A DNA stretch of 9,455 nucleotides, taken from an uncultured Clostridia bacterium (GTDB taxonomy: Bacteria > Bacillota > Clostridia > Christensenellales > UBA1242). Shown here in pieces: positions 4,928 through 9,455 of this stretch. The notes beneath the pieces are model-generated. The model was not told the DNA's origin and searched no databases. It worked only from the letters and a program-made list of their open reading frames with translations. The stretch's first letter is position 1. Each line of letters starts with the position of its first letter. Made by a program: the position numbers and the translations under genes. The stretch spans positions 1 to 9,455 of the forward strand of contig CANQRC010000034.1 in NCBI GenBank assembly GCA_947626155.1, given 5' to 3'.

Positions 4928-5896
4928 ATGAAAACTCAATTAAATAGAGAACTTGTTGAAAGTTTGAGCAACAGCAACAATCAAGAATTTATAAACAAAG
5001 TTGGTGACTTTGTGAATGTTTTGCTGACAAACGCAATAGCGGAAGTGGCGCAGAGGTCCGCTTTTGTCAGCCTTGATAAGTGCGTGCTTATTCCCGTGAA
5101 TGAAATTTATCTTGGCGCGGTGTCTCAACTTTCGGAATATGACTATTTTTTGGGAATTGACAATGTTCAAATTGAGTTGAATTCCAAAACGCGAAAAAAC
5201 TTCTGGAAAAATGTGTGGAGGGAGTTTCGCGCCTCTTGGAGAATTGGAAGAAAAAAATATAAAAGGCAGAAAAAACAAAAGAAAGAGCAGCTTGAACAAA
5301 TGCGCTCGCTTGACACAATTGAAAAATACAAACTCAGTGATTTTAGAAGTGATGTGGCGCAGTGGGCGTCAATGTATTTGAGCGAAAGCTCAATCATAAC
5401 CGAATATCCTCGCTACATCTCTTTTGTCGGCAAAGACGACTTTGGAACGAATGTGAAAGTGAATGTTTTCGTCTGCATTTATGACCACACAAAAAACCAA
5501 TTTAAACTTTACAACGAGATGAAAAACCGCTACACGATTGTTGATTTTGGCAACAGATTTGAAAATCTTGACTACAAGGTGCGTGAGTGCGGAGATATGT
5601 TTGTGAATATGCTAAAAATTTTCAACGCGCTTTTTGTGAAGGCTTACAACCGAATCCCAAATCAAATTTTGGTTGAAAGCCTGCTTTTCAACTGCCCAAA
5701 CAGGCTGTTTGACAAAAGTGATGTGTTCATGTCTTTTGTGAATGTTGCAAACTACATCCGTCTTGCAAATCCTCGCTCAATCATCTCCATTTGTGACCCA
5801 AGCAAGACAATTTTTCAGGAAAAACTTATAACCGGAACCAATTCACAGGTGGATTTCACAAAAATAATCAATATGCTCGACAGATTTAACTACTAA
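4928..5896 (+). CDS. CD-NTase-fold-like protein, catalytic acidic triad apparently lost (putative pseudo-nucleotidyltransferase)
   Basis: I know no name for this 322-residue protein, but its pattern follows a bacterial nucleotidyltransferase family related to CD-NTases. LGAVSQL (62-68) sits at the G-S helix motif, followed by DNVQIELNS (78-86) where active members have S-D-[IV]-D-[IV]-x-V-x-L-N-S. KLSDFRSDVA (135-144) matches the conserved F-x-x-D-V helix. VNVFVCIYD (178-186) matches D-V-V-P-C-F-E, and IVDFGNRFEN (204-213) matches I-V-N-F-P-x(3)-x-E-N. FVNMLKIFNAL (225-235) and LVESLLFNCPNRLF (248-261) match the helical C-terminal half. Aligned this way, the three metal-binding Asp residues are Asn79, Gln81 and Asn179. 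A strongly basic insertion, RKKYKRQKKQKK (108-119), could bind nucleic acid. The SD is AGGAAGGAAG before ATG 4928, and the gene follows gap by 9 bp. That it is a gene is firm; the fold is a by-eye inference. Confidence 0.8.
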   Translation: MKTQLNRELVESLSNSNNQEFINKVGDFVNVLLTNAIAEVAQRSAFVSLDKCVLIPVNEIYLGAVSQLSEYDYFLGIDNVQIELNSKTRKNFWKNVWREFRASWRIGRKKYKRQKKQKKEQLEQMRSLDTIEKYKLSDFRSDVAQWASMYLSESSIITEYPRYISFVGKDDFGTNVKVNVFVCIYDHTKNQFKLYNEMKNRYTIVDFGNRFENLDYKVRECGDMFVNMLKIFNALFVKAYNRIPNQILVESLLFNCPNRLFDKSDVFMSFVNVANYIRLANPRSIISICDPSKTIFQEKLITGTNSQVDFTKIINMLDRFNY

Positions 5897-5904
5897 TGTA
5901 TAAA
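5877..5904 (+). promoter_or_regulatory. Putative sigma-A promoter for the small membrane protein gene
   Basis: TCGACA (5877-5882) and TATAAA (5899-5904) each match the consensus at 5 of 6 positions and are 16 nt apart. They overlap the end of the upstream coding region. Transcription would begin near 5911, leaving a 30-nt leader that contains the SD of the next gene. Confidence 0.4.
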
Positions 5905-5941
5905 TTTCGACATTTTGCAAACCCTATTTCTAGGAGGGTTT

Positions 5942-6136
5942 ATGAAAGAAATTTATATGATTCTTGGCTTTGGCGCGGGGCTTGTGGCAGGCGCACTTTT
6001 GTATAAACACTGCGACGACGCGAAAAAACTTGTCAACAAGGGCGAAAAAGCAGTTAAGCAAGAGGCTGATAATCTTAAAAAAATTGTCAAATCAGACAAA
6101 AAGCCTAAAGGACAAACTCAAAAAAAAGGGGAATAA
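5942..6136 (+). CDS. Small membrane-anchored, lysine-rich protein (YtxH-like in layout)
   Basis: This 64-residue protein has one hydrophobic segment with small-residue spacing, ILGFGAGLVAGALLY (7-21). A charged, probably helical tail (DDAKKLVNKGEKAVKQEADN, 25-44) follows, then a Lys/Gln-rich end. The arrangement resembles YtxH-type small membrane proteins, but sequence support is weak and the role is unknown. ATG 5942 is chosen because a strong SD (TAGGAGGG, 5931-5938) precedes it; an in-frame TTG at 5915 would place the SD inside the coding region. The stop codon (6134-6136) lies in the loop of an intrinsic terminator, and a promoter candidate lies upstream, so it is probably a single-gene unit. 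Confidence 0.8.
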   Translation: MKEIYMILGFGAGLVAGALLYKHCDDAKKLVNKGEKAVKQEADNLKKIVKSDKKPKGQTQKKGE

Positions 6137-6149
6137 CCCCTCTTTTTTT
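6125..6149 (+). terminator. Intrinsic terminator overlapping the stop codon of the small membrane protein gene
   Basis: AGGGG (6127-6131) pairs with CCCCT (6137-6141) around a 5-nt loop AATAA, followed by CTTTTTTT. Upstream A residues can extend the stem with the T-tract. It separates the preceding gene from the SRP RNA promoter. Confidence 0.85.
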
Positions 6150-6167
6150 AACTTTTGTGCTTTTTGC

Positions 6168-6196
6168 TTGACAAACGCTTGAAAAATGTGTATAAT
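6168..6196 (+). promoter_or_regulatory. Consensus sigma-A promoter of the SRP RNA gene
   Basis: TTGACA (6168-6173), a 17-nt spacer and TATAAT (6191-6196) match the ideal housekeeping promoter at every scored position. The expected start, about 6203, coincides with the 5' end of the SRP RNA helix. Such a strong promoter fits an abundant, constitutively made RNA. Confidence 0.92.
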
Positions 6197-6202
6197 ACTC
6201 TT

Positions 6203-6470
6203 GCTAGGCTAGACGGGGAGTTGGCGGTGCCCTGTAACCTGCAAACCGCCATAGCAGGGTCGAACGCTTGCCGAGGGGTGGCTTGGTTGAAGATGTGCAT
6301 AGACTTTTTATGTTGAAATCAAGGTCTTATGCAATCAGTCCCTTTGAACCATGTCAGATCTTGACGGAAGCAGCATTAAAAAGACCGATTGATGTGCCAT
6401 GAGGAAACTTTGGTGGAGTGAAAACTCTGTGAGGCAGTCGGTCAGACCACAACAGAGCATTTGCCTAGTT
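6203..6470 (+). ncRNA. ffs: Signal recognition particle RNA, large bacterial type with Alu domain
   Basis: This RNA scaffolds the signal recognition particle: protein Ffh binds helix 8, and the particle targets nascent membrane proteins to FtsY. The 5' part is the Alu domain typical of Bacillus and Clostridia. The start GCTAGGCTAGACGGGGAG is followed by GGCGGT (6223-6228), pairing with ACCGCC (6245-6250), and CCCTG (6230-6234), pairing with CAGGG (6255-6259). The termini close by CTAGGC (6204-6209) with GCCTAG (6463-6468). The S domain contains GTCAG (6354-6358) and GGAAGCAGCA (6366-6375), the Ffh-binding asymmetric loop of helix 8. The loop between them reads UGAC where E. coli has GGAA. Ends are inferred from the promoter and closing helix, so each may be off by several bases. 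Confidence 0.95.
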
Positions 6471-6476
6471 ATGATT

Positions 6477-6508
6477 GAAGGAAGGTCATCCCTTCCTTCT
6501 TTTCTCTT
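6477..6508 (+). terminator. Intrinsic terminator of the SRP RNA gene
   Basis: A perfect 9-bp stem, GAAGGAAGG (6477-6485) with CCTTCCTTC (6491-6499), encloses a 5-nt loop and is followed by TTTTCTCTT. It lies 8 bases after the closing helix of the SRP RNA. Confidence 0.9.
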
Positions 6509-6552
6509 ACTTTTCTTTTGGAGAAAAGAAAAGTAAGCAAAAGAAAATCAAG
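6507..6552. repeat. Perfect 13-bp hairpin repeat (AAAAGAAAAGTAA family), second copy
   Basis: TTACTTTTCTTTT (6507-6519) pairs perfectly with 6524-6536 around the 4-nt loop GGAG. The following GCAAAAGAAAATCA continues the match to the reverse complement of the hairpin at 946-991, so the shared unit is about 45 bp. It overlaps the end of the SRP RNA T-tract. No T-tract follows on either strand, so its role as a terminator is doubtful. Confidence 0.7.
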
Positions 6553-6590
6553 TAATGTTTTTTGCTACGCTGTCATCCTGCCTTGGGGCT

Positions 6591-6627
6591 GTCATTCTGA
6601 GCGGAACGGAGTGGAGTGAAGAACCTC
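6591..6627 (+). repeat. Dispersed repeat, copy G, forward orientation with expanded middle
   Basis: GTCATTCTGAG (6591-6601) and TGAAGAACCTC (6617-6627) correspond to the two ends of the 27-bp repeat. The middle is longer (CGGAACGGAGTGGAG), with a GGAGTGGAGTG echo. A partial TGTCATCCTG at 6571-6580 precedes it. This is a diverged member of the family. Confidence 0.6.
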
Positions 6628-6640
6628 GCTTGAGCCCGCT

Positions 6641-6667
6641 GTCATTCTGAGGCGAAGCCGAAGAATC
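6641..6667 (+). repeat. Dispersed repeat, copy F, forward orientation
   Basis: The copy reads GTCATTCTGAG, GCGAAGCC, GAAGAATC and is flanked by GAGCCCGCT on the left and CCGGGCGG on the right. The flanks match those of the interrupted copy E at 769-818. With copy C, 28 bases further on and inverted, it forms the same composite module seen near clpX. Confidence 0.75.
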
Positions 6668-6695
6668 CCGGGCGGTGATTGGAAGAAAAGTGGTT

Positions 6696-6722
6696 GAGAT
6701 CCTTCACTTCGTTCAGGATGAC
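6696..6722 (-). repeat. Dispersed repeat, copy C
   Basis: This copy is identical to copy A (684-710) over all 27 bp, and the identity extends into the preceding TGGTT. Such identity between sites 6 kb apart implies recent spread or gene conversion. GCAGGATGAC follows at 6730-6739, as it does after copy A at 722-732. Confidence 0.8.
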
Positions 6723-6748
6723 AACATAAGCAGGATGACAAAGTAGTT

Positions 6749-6776
6749 GAGATCCTTCGACTGCGCTCAGGATGAC
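6749..6776 (-). repeat. Dispersed repeat, copy D
   Basis: The copy reads GAGATCCTTC, GACTGCGCTC, AGGATGAC. It is in tandem with copy C, 26 bases apart, and closest in sequence to copy B at 839-866. The bases up to 6811 show nothing further that I recognise. Confidence 0.75.
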
Positions 6777-6811
6777 AATAGAGGCAGGACGGACAACGGA
6801 TGGTCGGCAAG

Positions 6812-6838
6812 AGATGACAAAATATGTCATCTTTTTTT
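6812..6838 (+). terminator. Intrinsic terminator upstream of spoIIIAA
   Basis: AGATGACA (6812-6819) pairs over 8 bp with TGTCATCT (6825-6832) around a 5-nt loop, and the T-run continues to 6838. The nearest gene upstream is the SRP RNA, which already has a terminator, so this one would stop readthrough or transcripts of the repeat region. It isolates the spoIIIA operon, whose promoter should then lie in 6839-6873. Confidence 0.8.
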
Positions 6839-6885
6839 ATTTTTGGTGAGTTTGGCGGTCATATCATACTTACAAGGAGGCTTGT

Positions 6886-7791
6886 ATGCTTGAAAAGATT
6901 TTGCCGGACAATTTTTCCAAAATCCTAAACGAAAAAGTCAACATGAGAGCGGTCAACGAAATTAGGCTTCGGGCAAACAAGCCTGTGGTGATAAATATCA
7001 GCGGGCGAATGTTCTATTTATGCGAAAACGGGGTGACAAGCAATGTTAAACAGGCGCTTTATGCCAGCAAAATCATCATTGAGGACGTGATTTTTCGGGC
7101 GAGTGAATGCTCCATTTATTCGGTGAACGAGCAAATTAAAAAAGGCTTTATTGTCACTGACGAGGCGGTGAGGATTGGCATTGGCGGAAATCTAATTGAG
7201 GAGAACGGCCACATAAAAACCATGACAAATTTTGTCAGCTGCAACATTCGGGTGCCGCACACTGTGAAAAATTGTTCGCTTGCGGCTTATCCTTACATTG
7301 TCACGGAAAATGGGGTGGAAAACACGCTTATAATTTCGCCGCCGGCGTGCGGAAAGACCACATTTTTAAGGGATTTTGTATTTCAACTCAGCGAAAGAAA
7401 CCTGCCCTACAATGTTTTGCTTTTGGACGAGCGCGGCGAACTTGACTGCGGAATAAACTCCAAATTCACCGACAAAATTGCCTTTTCAAGCAAGAGGGTT
7501 GGCTTTGAAAACGGCATTCGTTCCCTCTCGCCAGACATAATTGTCACCGACGAACTTGGGCAAGAGGAGGACATGAGGGCTATTCTTTATGCCGCTTCTT
7601 GTGGAATTAAACTTTTGGCTTCAACCCATGCCGACTGCATGGAAACATTTATAAAAAAGCCACTTTTTCAAGAGGTTATCAAGGAAAAAGTCTTCAAGCG
7701 TTTTGTTTTGCTTTCAAAACGCAACGGCCCCGGCACTTTTGAGGGCGTTTATAACGAAAATTTTTCAAGAATTTTTAGGGAGGGCGTATGA
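6886..7791 (+). CDS. spoIIIAA: Stage III sporulation protein AA (ATPase)
   Basis: This 301-residue protein is the cytoplasmic ATPase of the SpoIIIA-SpoIIQ channel, which links mother cell and forespore and is needed for late forespore gene expression. It resembles the secretion ATPases of type II/IV systems. Visible motifs are the N-terminal EIRLRANKP (25-33), typical of the family, and the P-loop SPPACGKTTFLRD (151-163), where family members also start with S-P-P. The Walker B strand VLLLDERGEL (177-186) and DIIVTDELG (217-225) follow, with STHAD (246-250) near the end. Length is close to the Bacillus protein. A strong SD (AAGGAGG, 6874-6880) with 5-nt spacing fixes ATG 6886. The stop overlaps spoIIIAB by 4 bp. 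In known spore-formers this operon is controlled by sigma-E; I could not identify a convincing sigma-E promoter in the 47 bases after the terminator. Confidence 0.96.
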   Translation: MLEKILPDNFSKILNEKVNMRAVNEIRLRANKPVVINISGRMFYLCENGVTSNVKQALYASKIIIEDVIFRASECSIYSVNEQIKKGFIVTDEAVRIGIGGNLIEENGHIKTMTNFVSCNIRVPHTVKNCSLAAYPYIVTENGVENTLIISPPACGKTTFLRDFVFQLSERNLPYNVLLLDERGELDCGINSKFTDKIAFSSKRVGFENGIRSLSPDIIVTDELGQEEDMRAILYAASCGIKLLASTHADCMETFIKKPLFQEVIKEKVFKRFVLLSKRNGPGTFEGVYNENFSRIFREGV

Positions 7792-8282
7792 AATATTTGT
7801 TGATTGTGCTGCTGTTTTGTTTGTGCGTGGGCGTGGGCTATTTTTTCTCTTTAAAATACCTAAAAAGAAAGAGGTTTTGGGGAGCGCTGATAAATTTGGC
7901 GGACAAACTTTCGCTTGAGATAAATTTTTCGCGTGAAAGGCTGAAAGTTTTGTTCTCCTCTTTTGATTTGAACAATAAAAAATATCTCTTGGGAATTGAC
8001 GAGGGCTTTGTTGATTTTCTTGACAAAAAGTGCGAACTTACGGCGGAAAACATCTTTAAAAATGCCCAAGTTTTGAAGCCTGAGGAGAAAGATTTTGTGC
8101 TTATGTTTTTAAAGACCCTTGGCAGGAGCGACGTTGAAAATCAGACAAAAGAAATTCAAAATTTTTGCATTCGTTTTGGCGAGATTAAGGCGCAGTGCGA
8201 TGCCGAACAGAAAAAATATGGCTCACTTTCAATCAAACTTGGCGTTGTTGCAGGGCTTTTTATTGCGATAATCTTGTTTTAG
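7788..8282 (+). CDS. spoIIIAB: Stage III sporulation protein AB
   Basis: This 164-residue protein has the SpoIIIAB layout. An N-terminal hydrophobic anchor (about 3-21) is followed by a basic turn (KRKR) and a helical soluble domain. A second hydrophobic segment lies at the extreme C-terminus (about 150-164). The family landmark FLKTLGRSD (107-115), followed by a Gln/Glu-rich helix, is present. Its fold is related to the GspF-like platform proteins of secretion systems, which is why it is thought to be the membrane partner of SpoIIIAA. Translation is probably coupled through the ATGA overlap with spoIIIAA. The assignment rests on motif, length and operon order, and is firm. Confidence 0.93.
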   Translation: MKYLLIVLLFCLCVGVGYFFSLKYLKRKRFWGALINLADKLSLEINFSRERLKVLFSSFDLNNKKYLLGIDEGFVDFLDKKCELTAENIFKNAQVLKPEEKDFVLMFLKTLGRSDVENQTKEIQNFCIRFGEIKAQCDAEQKKYGSLSIKLGVVAGLFIAIILF

Positions 8283-8291
8283 AGGTGGTGG

Positions 8292-8486
8292 ATGGACATT
8301 GACATAATTTTTAAAATTGCCGCAGTGGGAATTTTGACCGCCGTGGTGGGGCAAATCCTTAAAAACAGCGGAAAAGAGGACATCTCAACCCTTGCCACTC
8401 TTGCCGGAGTGGTGATTGTGCTTTTTATGGTGCTGGGGATGATTGGACAACTTTTTGACACAATCAAAGCCATGTTTAATTTCTAG
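8292..8486 (+). CDS. spoIIIAC: Stage III sporulation protein AC
   Basis: A 64-residue protein with two membrane segments (about 6-22 and 36-56) joined by a polar loop, QILKNSGKEDISTLATLAG (21-39). This is the usual SpoIIIAC form. With SpoIIIAD it is thought to form part of the membrane base of the channel complex. A GAGGTGG site just upstream (8282-8288) serves ATG 8292, and the gene lies 9 bp after spoIIIAB. Confidence 0.93.
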   Translation: MDIDIIFKIAAVGILTAVVGQILKNSGKEDISTLATLAGVVIVLFMVLGMIGQLFDTIKAMFNF

Positions 8487-8496
8487 CGGAGGTTTG

Positions 8497-8889
8497 ATGG
8501 ACACTTTATACAAAATTTTGAGCATTGCCATAATAACTTGCATTGCCTGCATAATAATCAAGCCAATTCGTCCCGATTTTGCAATTATCATCTCGGTGAT
8601 TGGCGGGGTGATTATTGTGTTTTATCTTCTCACCTATCTTGGCTCAATTTTTGAAACTTTCAACACCATTTTCAACTTTTCCGGCCTAAATTCTTCGCTT
8701 TACAGCGTGGTGTTTAAGATTATTGGAGTTGGATACCTCACCGAATTTACCGCGTCCATTTGCTCCGACACCGGAAACCAAAGCCTTGGCGACAAGGTGC
8801 TTTTGGGCGGAAAAGTGATGATACTTGTCATGGCCCTTCCAATTGTGACAAGCATCCTTGACATTGTAATGGAACTTTTGCCAAAATGA
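8497..8889 (+). CDS. spoIIIAD: Stage III sporulation protein AD
   Basis: A 130-residue integral membrane protein with hydrophobic segments at about 5-20, 26-52, 68-84 and 106-125. It is similar to SpoIIIAC in its first half, as expected for the family (for example IISVIGGVIIVFYLLTYLG against the second SpoIIIAC helix). I place the start at ATG 8497, with SD CGGAGG (8487-8492) 4 nt upstream; in-frame codons upstream to 8443 lie inside spoIIIAC and have no SD. The segment ICSDTGNQSLGDKV (85-98) is typical of SpoIIIAD. Its TGA overlaps the possible spoIIIAE ATG by 4 bp. Confidence 0.94.
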   Translation: MDTLYKILSIAIITCIACIIIKPIRPDFAIIISVIGGVIIVFYLLTYLGSIFETFNTIFNFSGLNSSLYSVVFKIIGVGYLTEFTASICSDTGNQSLGDKVLLGGKVMILVMALPIVTSILDIVMELLPK

Positions 8890-9455
8890 TTTTCTTTCGC
8901 CGTGCTAGGAGGAGGGGCTTGGCATGGAAAATTCTCGCCTCTTTGGCGGTGACAATGATTTTTGTCTCTTGCTTTTATGGAAGAGCGGACATCACGCGCG
9001 GCTTTGTGCCGTTTGAAAATGTGGCTTATGCCCAGCAAATTGACAAATCTGACCTTGAAGAGGAACTTACCGAAGAAGTGGACGACCAAATGTCAAAATT
9101 GGATTTTTCGGCCATTGAGGAGATTGTCGCGCGGCTTTCAACCTCGGCAAAAGATATGTTTGCTTCTAATTCTTTTGCAGAAAAGGTGCGGCTTGTCATC
9201 TCGGGTGACTACGCCGAAAATTCCCAAAACTTCTTTGCCGCCGTTTTATCAATTTTTTGGCAGGGGTTGAAAGGCGTTTTGCCAATTATTGCAAGCATCA
9301 TTGCCATTTCCATTTTGGGCGGCATGGTGGCAAACTTAAAGCCGGTCACAAACGGAAAATCCATTGGCGGAGTTGTGCATTTTGTCACTTACGGGATGGT
9401 GGTGGTGTTTGTTGGGGCGTCACTTGTTCAACTTATTCAGCTGACCACCACAACG
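8886..9455 (+). CDS. spoIIIAE: Stage III sporulation protein AE, N-terminal part (3' truncated by window)
   Basis: The frame runs from ATG 8886 to the window end (190 codons) without a stop. SpoIIIAE is a large polytopic membrane protein of the SpoIIIA channel. The N-terminus has a signal-like hydrophobic stretch (WKILASLAVTMIFVSCFYG, 14-32). A soluble acidic region (about 50-115) and hydrophobic segments with VLPIIASIIAISILGGM (131-147) and VVHFVTYGMVVVFVGASL (162-179) follow. The start is uncertain. ATG 8886 overlaps the spoIIIAD stop but has no good SD. The in-frame TTG at 8919 has a near-ideal SD (AGGAGG, 8907-8912, spacing 6). The longer form gives an Arg-rich signal-peptide start (RRARRR, 5-10). 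Operon order and layout support the name. Confidence 0.9.
   Translation, partial: MIFFRRARRRGLAWKILASLAVTMIFVSCFYGRADITRGFVPFENVAYAQQIDKSDLEEELTEEVDDQMSKLDFSAIEEIVARLSTSAKDMFASNSFAEKVRLVISGDYAENSQNFFAAVLSIFWQGLKGVLPIIASIIAISILGGMVANLKPVTNGKSIGGVVHFVTYGMVVVFVGASLVQLIQLTTTT
8907..8917 (+). promoter_or_regulatory. Strong Shine-Dalgarno site inside the annotated start of spoIIIAE
   Basis: AGGAGGAGGGG is the longest purine SD match in the window. It lies 21 bases after ATG 8886, so it cannot serve that codon. It fits TTG 8919 (in frame with spoIIIAE) and also ATG 8924 (a different frame, 30 codons, ending TGA 9014-9016). If spoIIIAE starts at 8886, the site is simply three Arg codons. Confidence 0.5.

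Noticed and set aside
4940..5397. Three minus-strand open frames inside the 4928-5896 gene
   Set aside because: They are antisense shadows of a gene that has an SD, full-length family-like motifs and operon spacing. Their Phe/Ser-rich translations reflect the Lys/Glu codons of the sense strand.
6210..6375. Riboswitch or T-box in the structured region before spoIIIA
   Set aside because: The Alu-domain pairings, the GTCAG and GGAAGCAGCA motifs and the terminal closing helix identify SRP RNA with its own promoter and terminator, so it is not a leader of spoIIIA.
6592..6830. Two minus-strand open frames with HPERSRRI- and VILNEVKDLN-like translations
   Set aside because: These are the well-known spurious products of the GTCATCCTGAG-type repeat read in two frames. 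They span four repeat copies and have no SD.
6858..6873. Sigma-E promoter of spoIIIAA (GTCATAT and CATACTTA sequences)
   Set aside because: The two elements overlap each other, and if CATAC were the -10 the start would fall inside the Shine-Dalgarno site. No -35-like element sits at the required distance, so I did not annotate it.
8443..8496. Extended N-terminus for spoIIIAD
   Set aside because: The extension lies wholly within spoIIIAC, lacks an SD, and makes the protein longer than the family. ATG 8497 has CGGAGG directly upstream.

Overview
This window looks like chromosome from an AT-rich, endospore-forming bacterium of the Clostridia (Bacillota), probably an uncultured gut-type lineage. 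The evidence is a spoIIIA sporulation operon (AA to AE), a large Gram-positive-type SRP RNA with an Alu domain, mostly strong Shine-Dalgarno (SD) sites, and the Firmicute pairing of a YwlE-like phosphatase with rpiB. The lineage is inferred from gene content only; no tree or search was possible.

Layout. Bases 1-504 are the 3' end of clpX. Bases 505-991 hold no gene and are filled with hairpins and short dispersed repeats. Bases 992-1804, minus strand, encode an unrecognised membrane protein. Divergent from it is a forward block: rsfS (ribosome silencing factor), a YwlE-type low-molecular-weight phosphatase, rpiB, a two-helix membrane protein with a glycosyltransferase-like N-terminus, gap (glyceraldehyde-3-phosphate dehydrogenase), and a 322-aa protein resembling a nucleotidyltransferase without its acidic triad. 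Several of these genes overlap by 4 bp or lie within 10 bp, so they are probably one operon with internal promoters. A 64-aa membrane-anchored protein with its own terminator follows.

Next comes the SRP RNA gene, with an exact consensus promoter and a strong terminator (about 6168-6508). Bases 6507-6838 are a second gene-free stretch carrying the same repeat families as the first, closed by another terminator. From 6886 to the window end runs spoIIIAA-AB-AC-AD-AE. These encode the cytoplasmic ATPase and membrane components of the channel between mother cell and forespore. spoIIIAE is cut off by the window edge.

The best candidates for something undescribed are: (1) the 4928-5896 protein, where an alignment by eye puts Asn, Gln and Asn at the three metal-binding Asp positions of a CD-NTase-like fold; (2) rsfS and the phosphatase gene, whose -10 boxes both sit exactly 6 nt before the ATG, predicting leaderless mRNAs in a genome that otherwise uses strong SD sites; (3) a composite repeat module present in both gene-free stretches; (4) the membrane protein at 3113-3898, which may be a degenerate glycosyltransferase. 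I found no CRISPR array, transposase, tRNA or recognisable defence operon.
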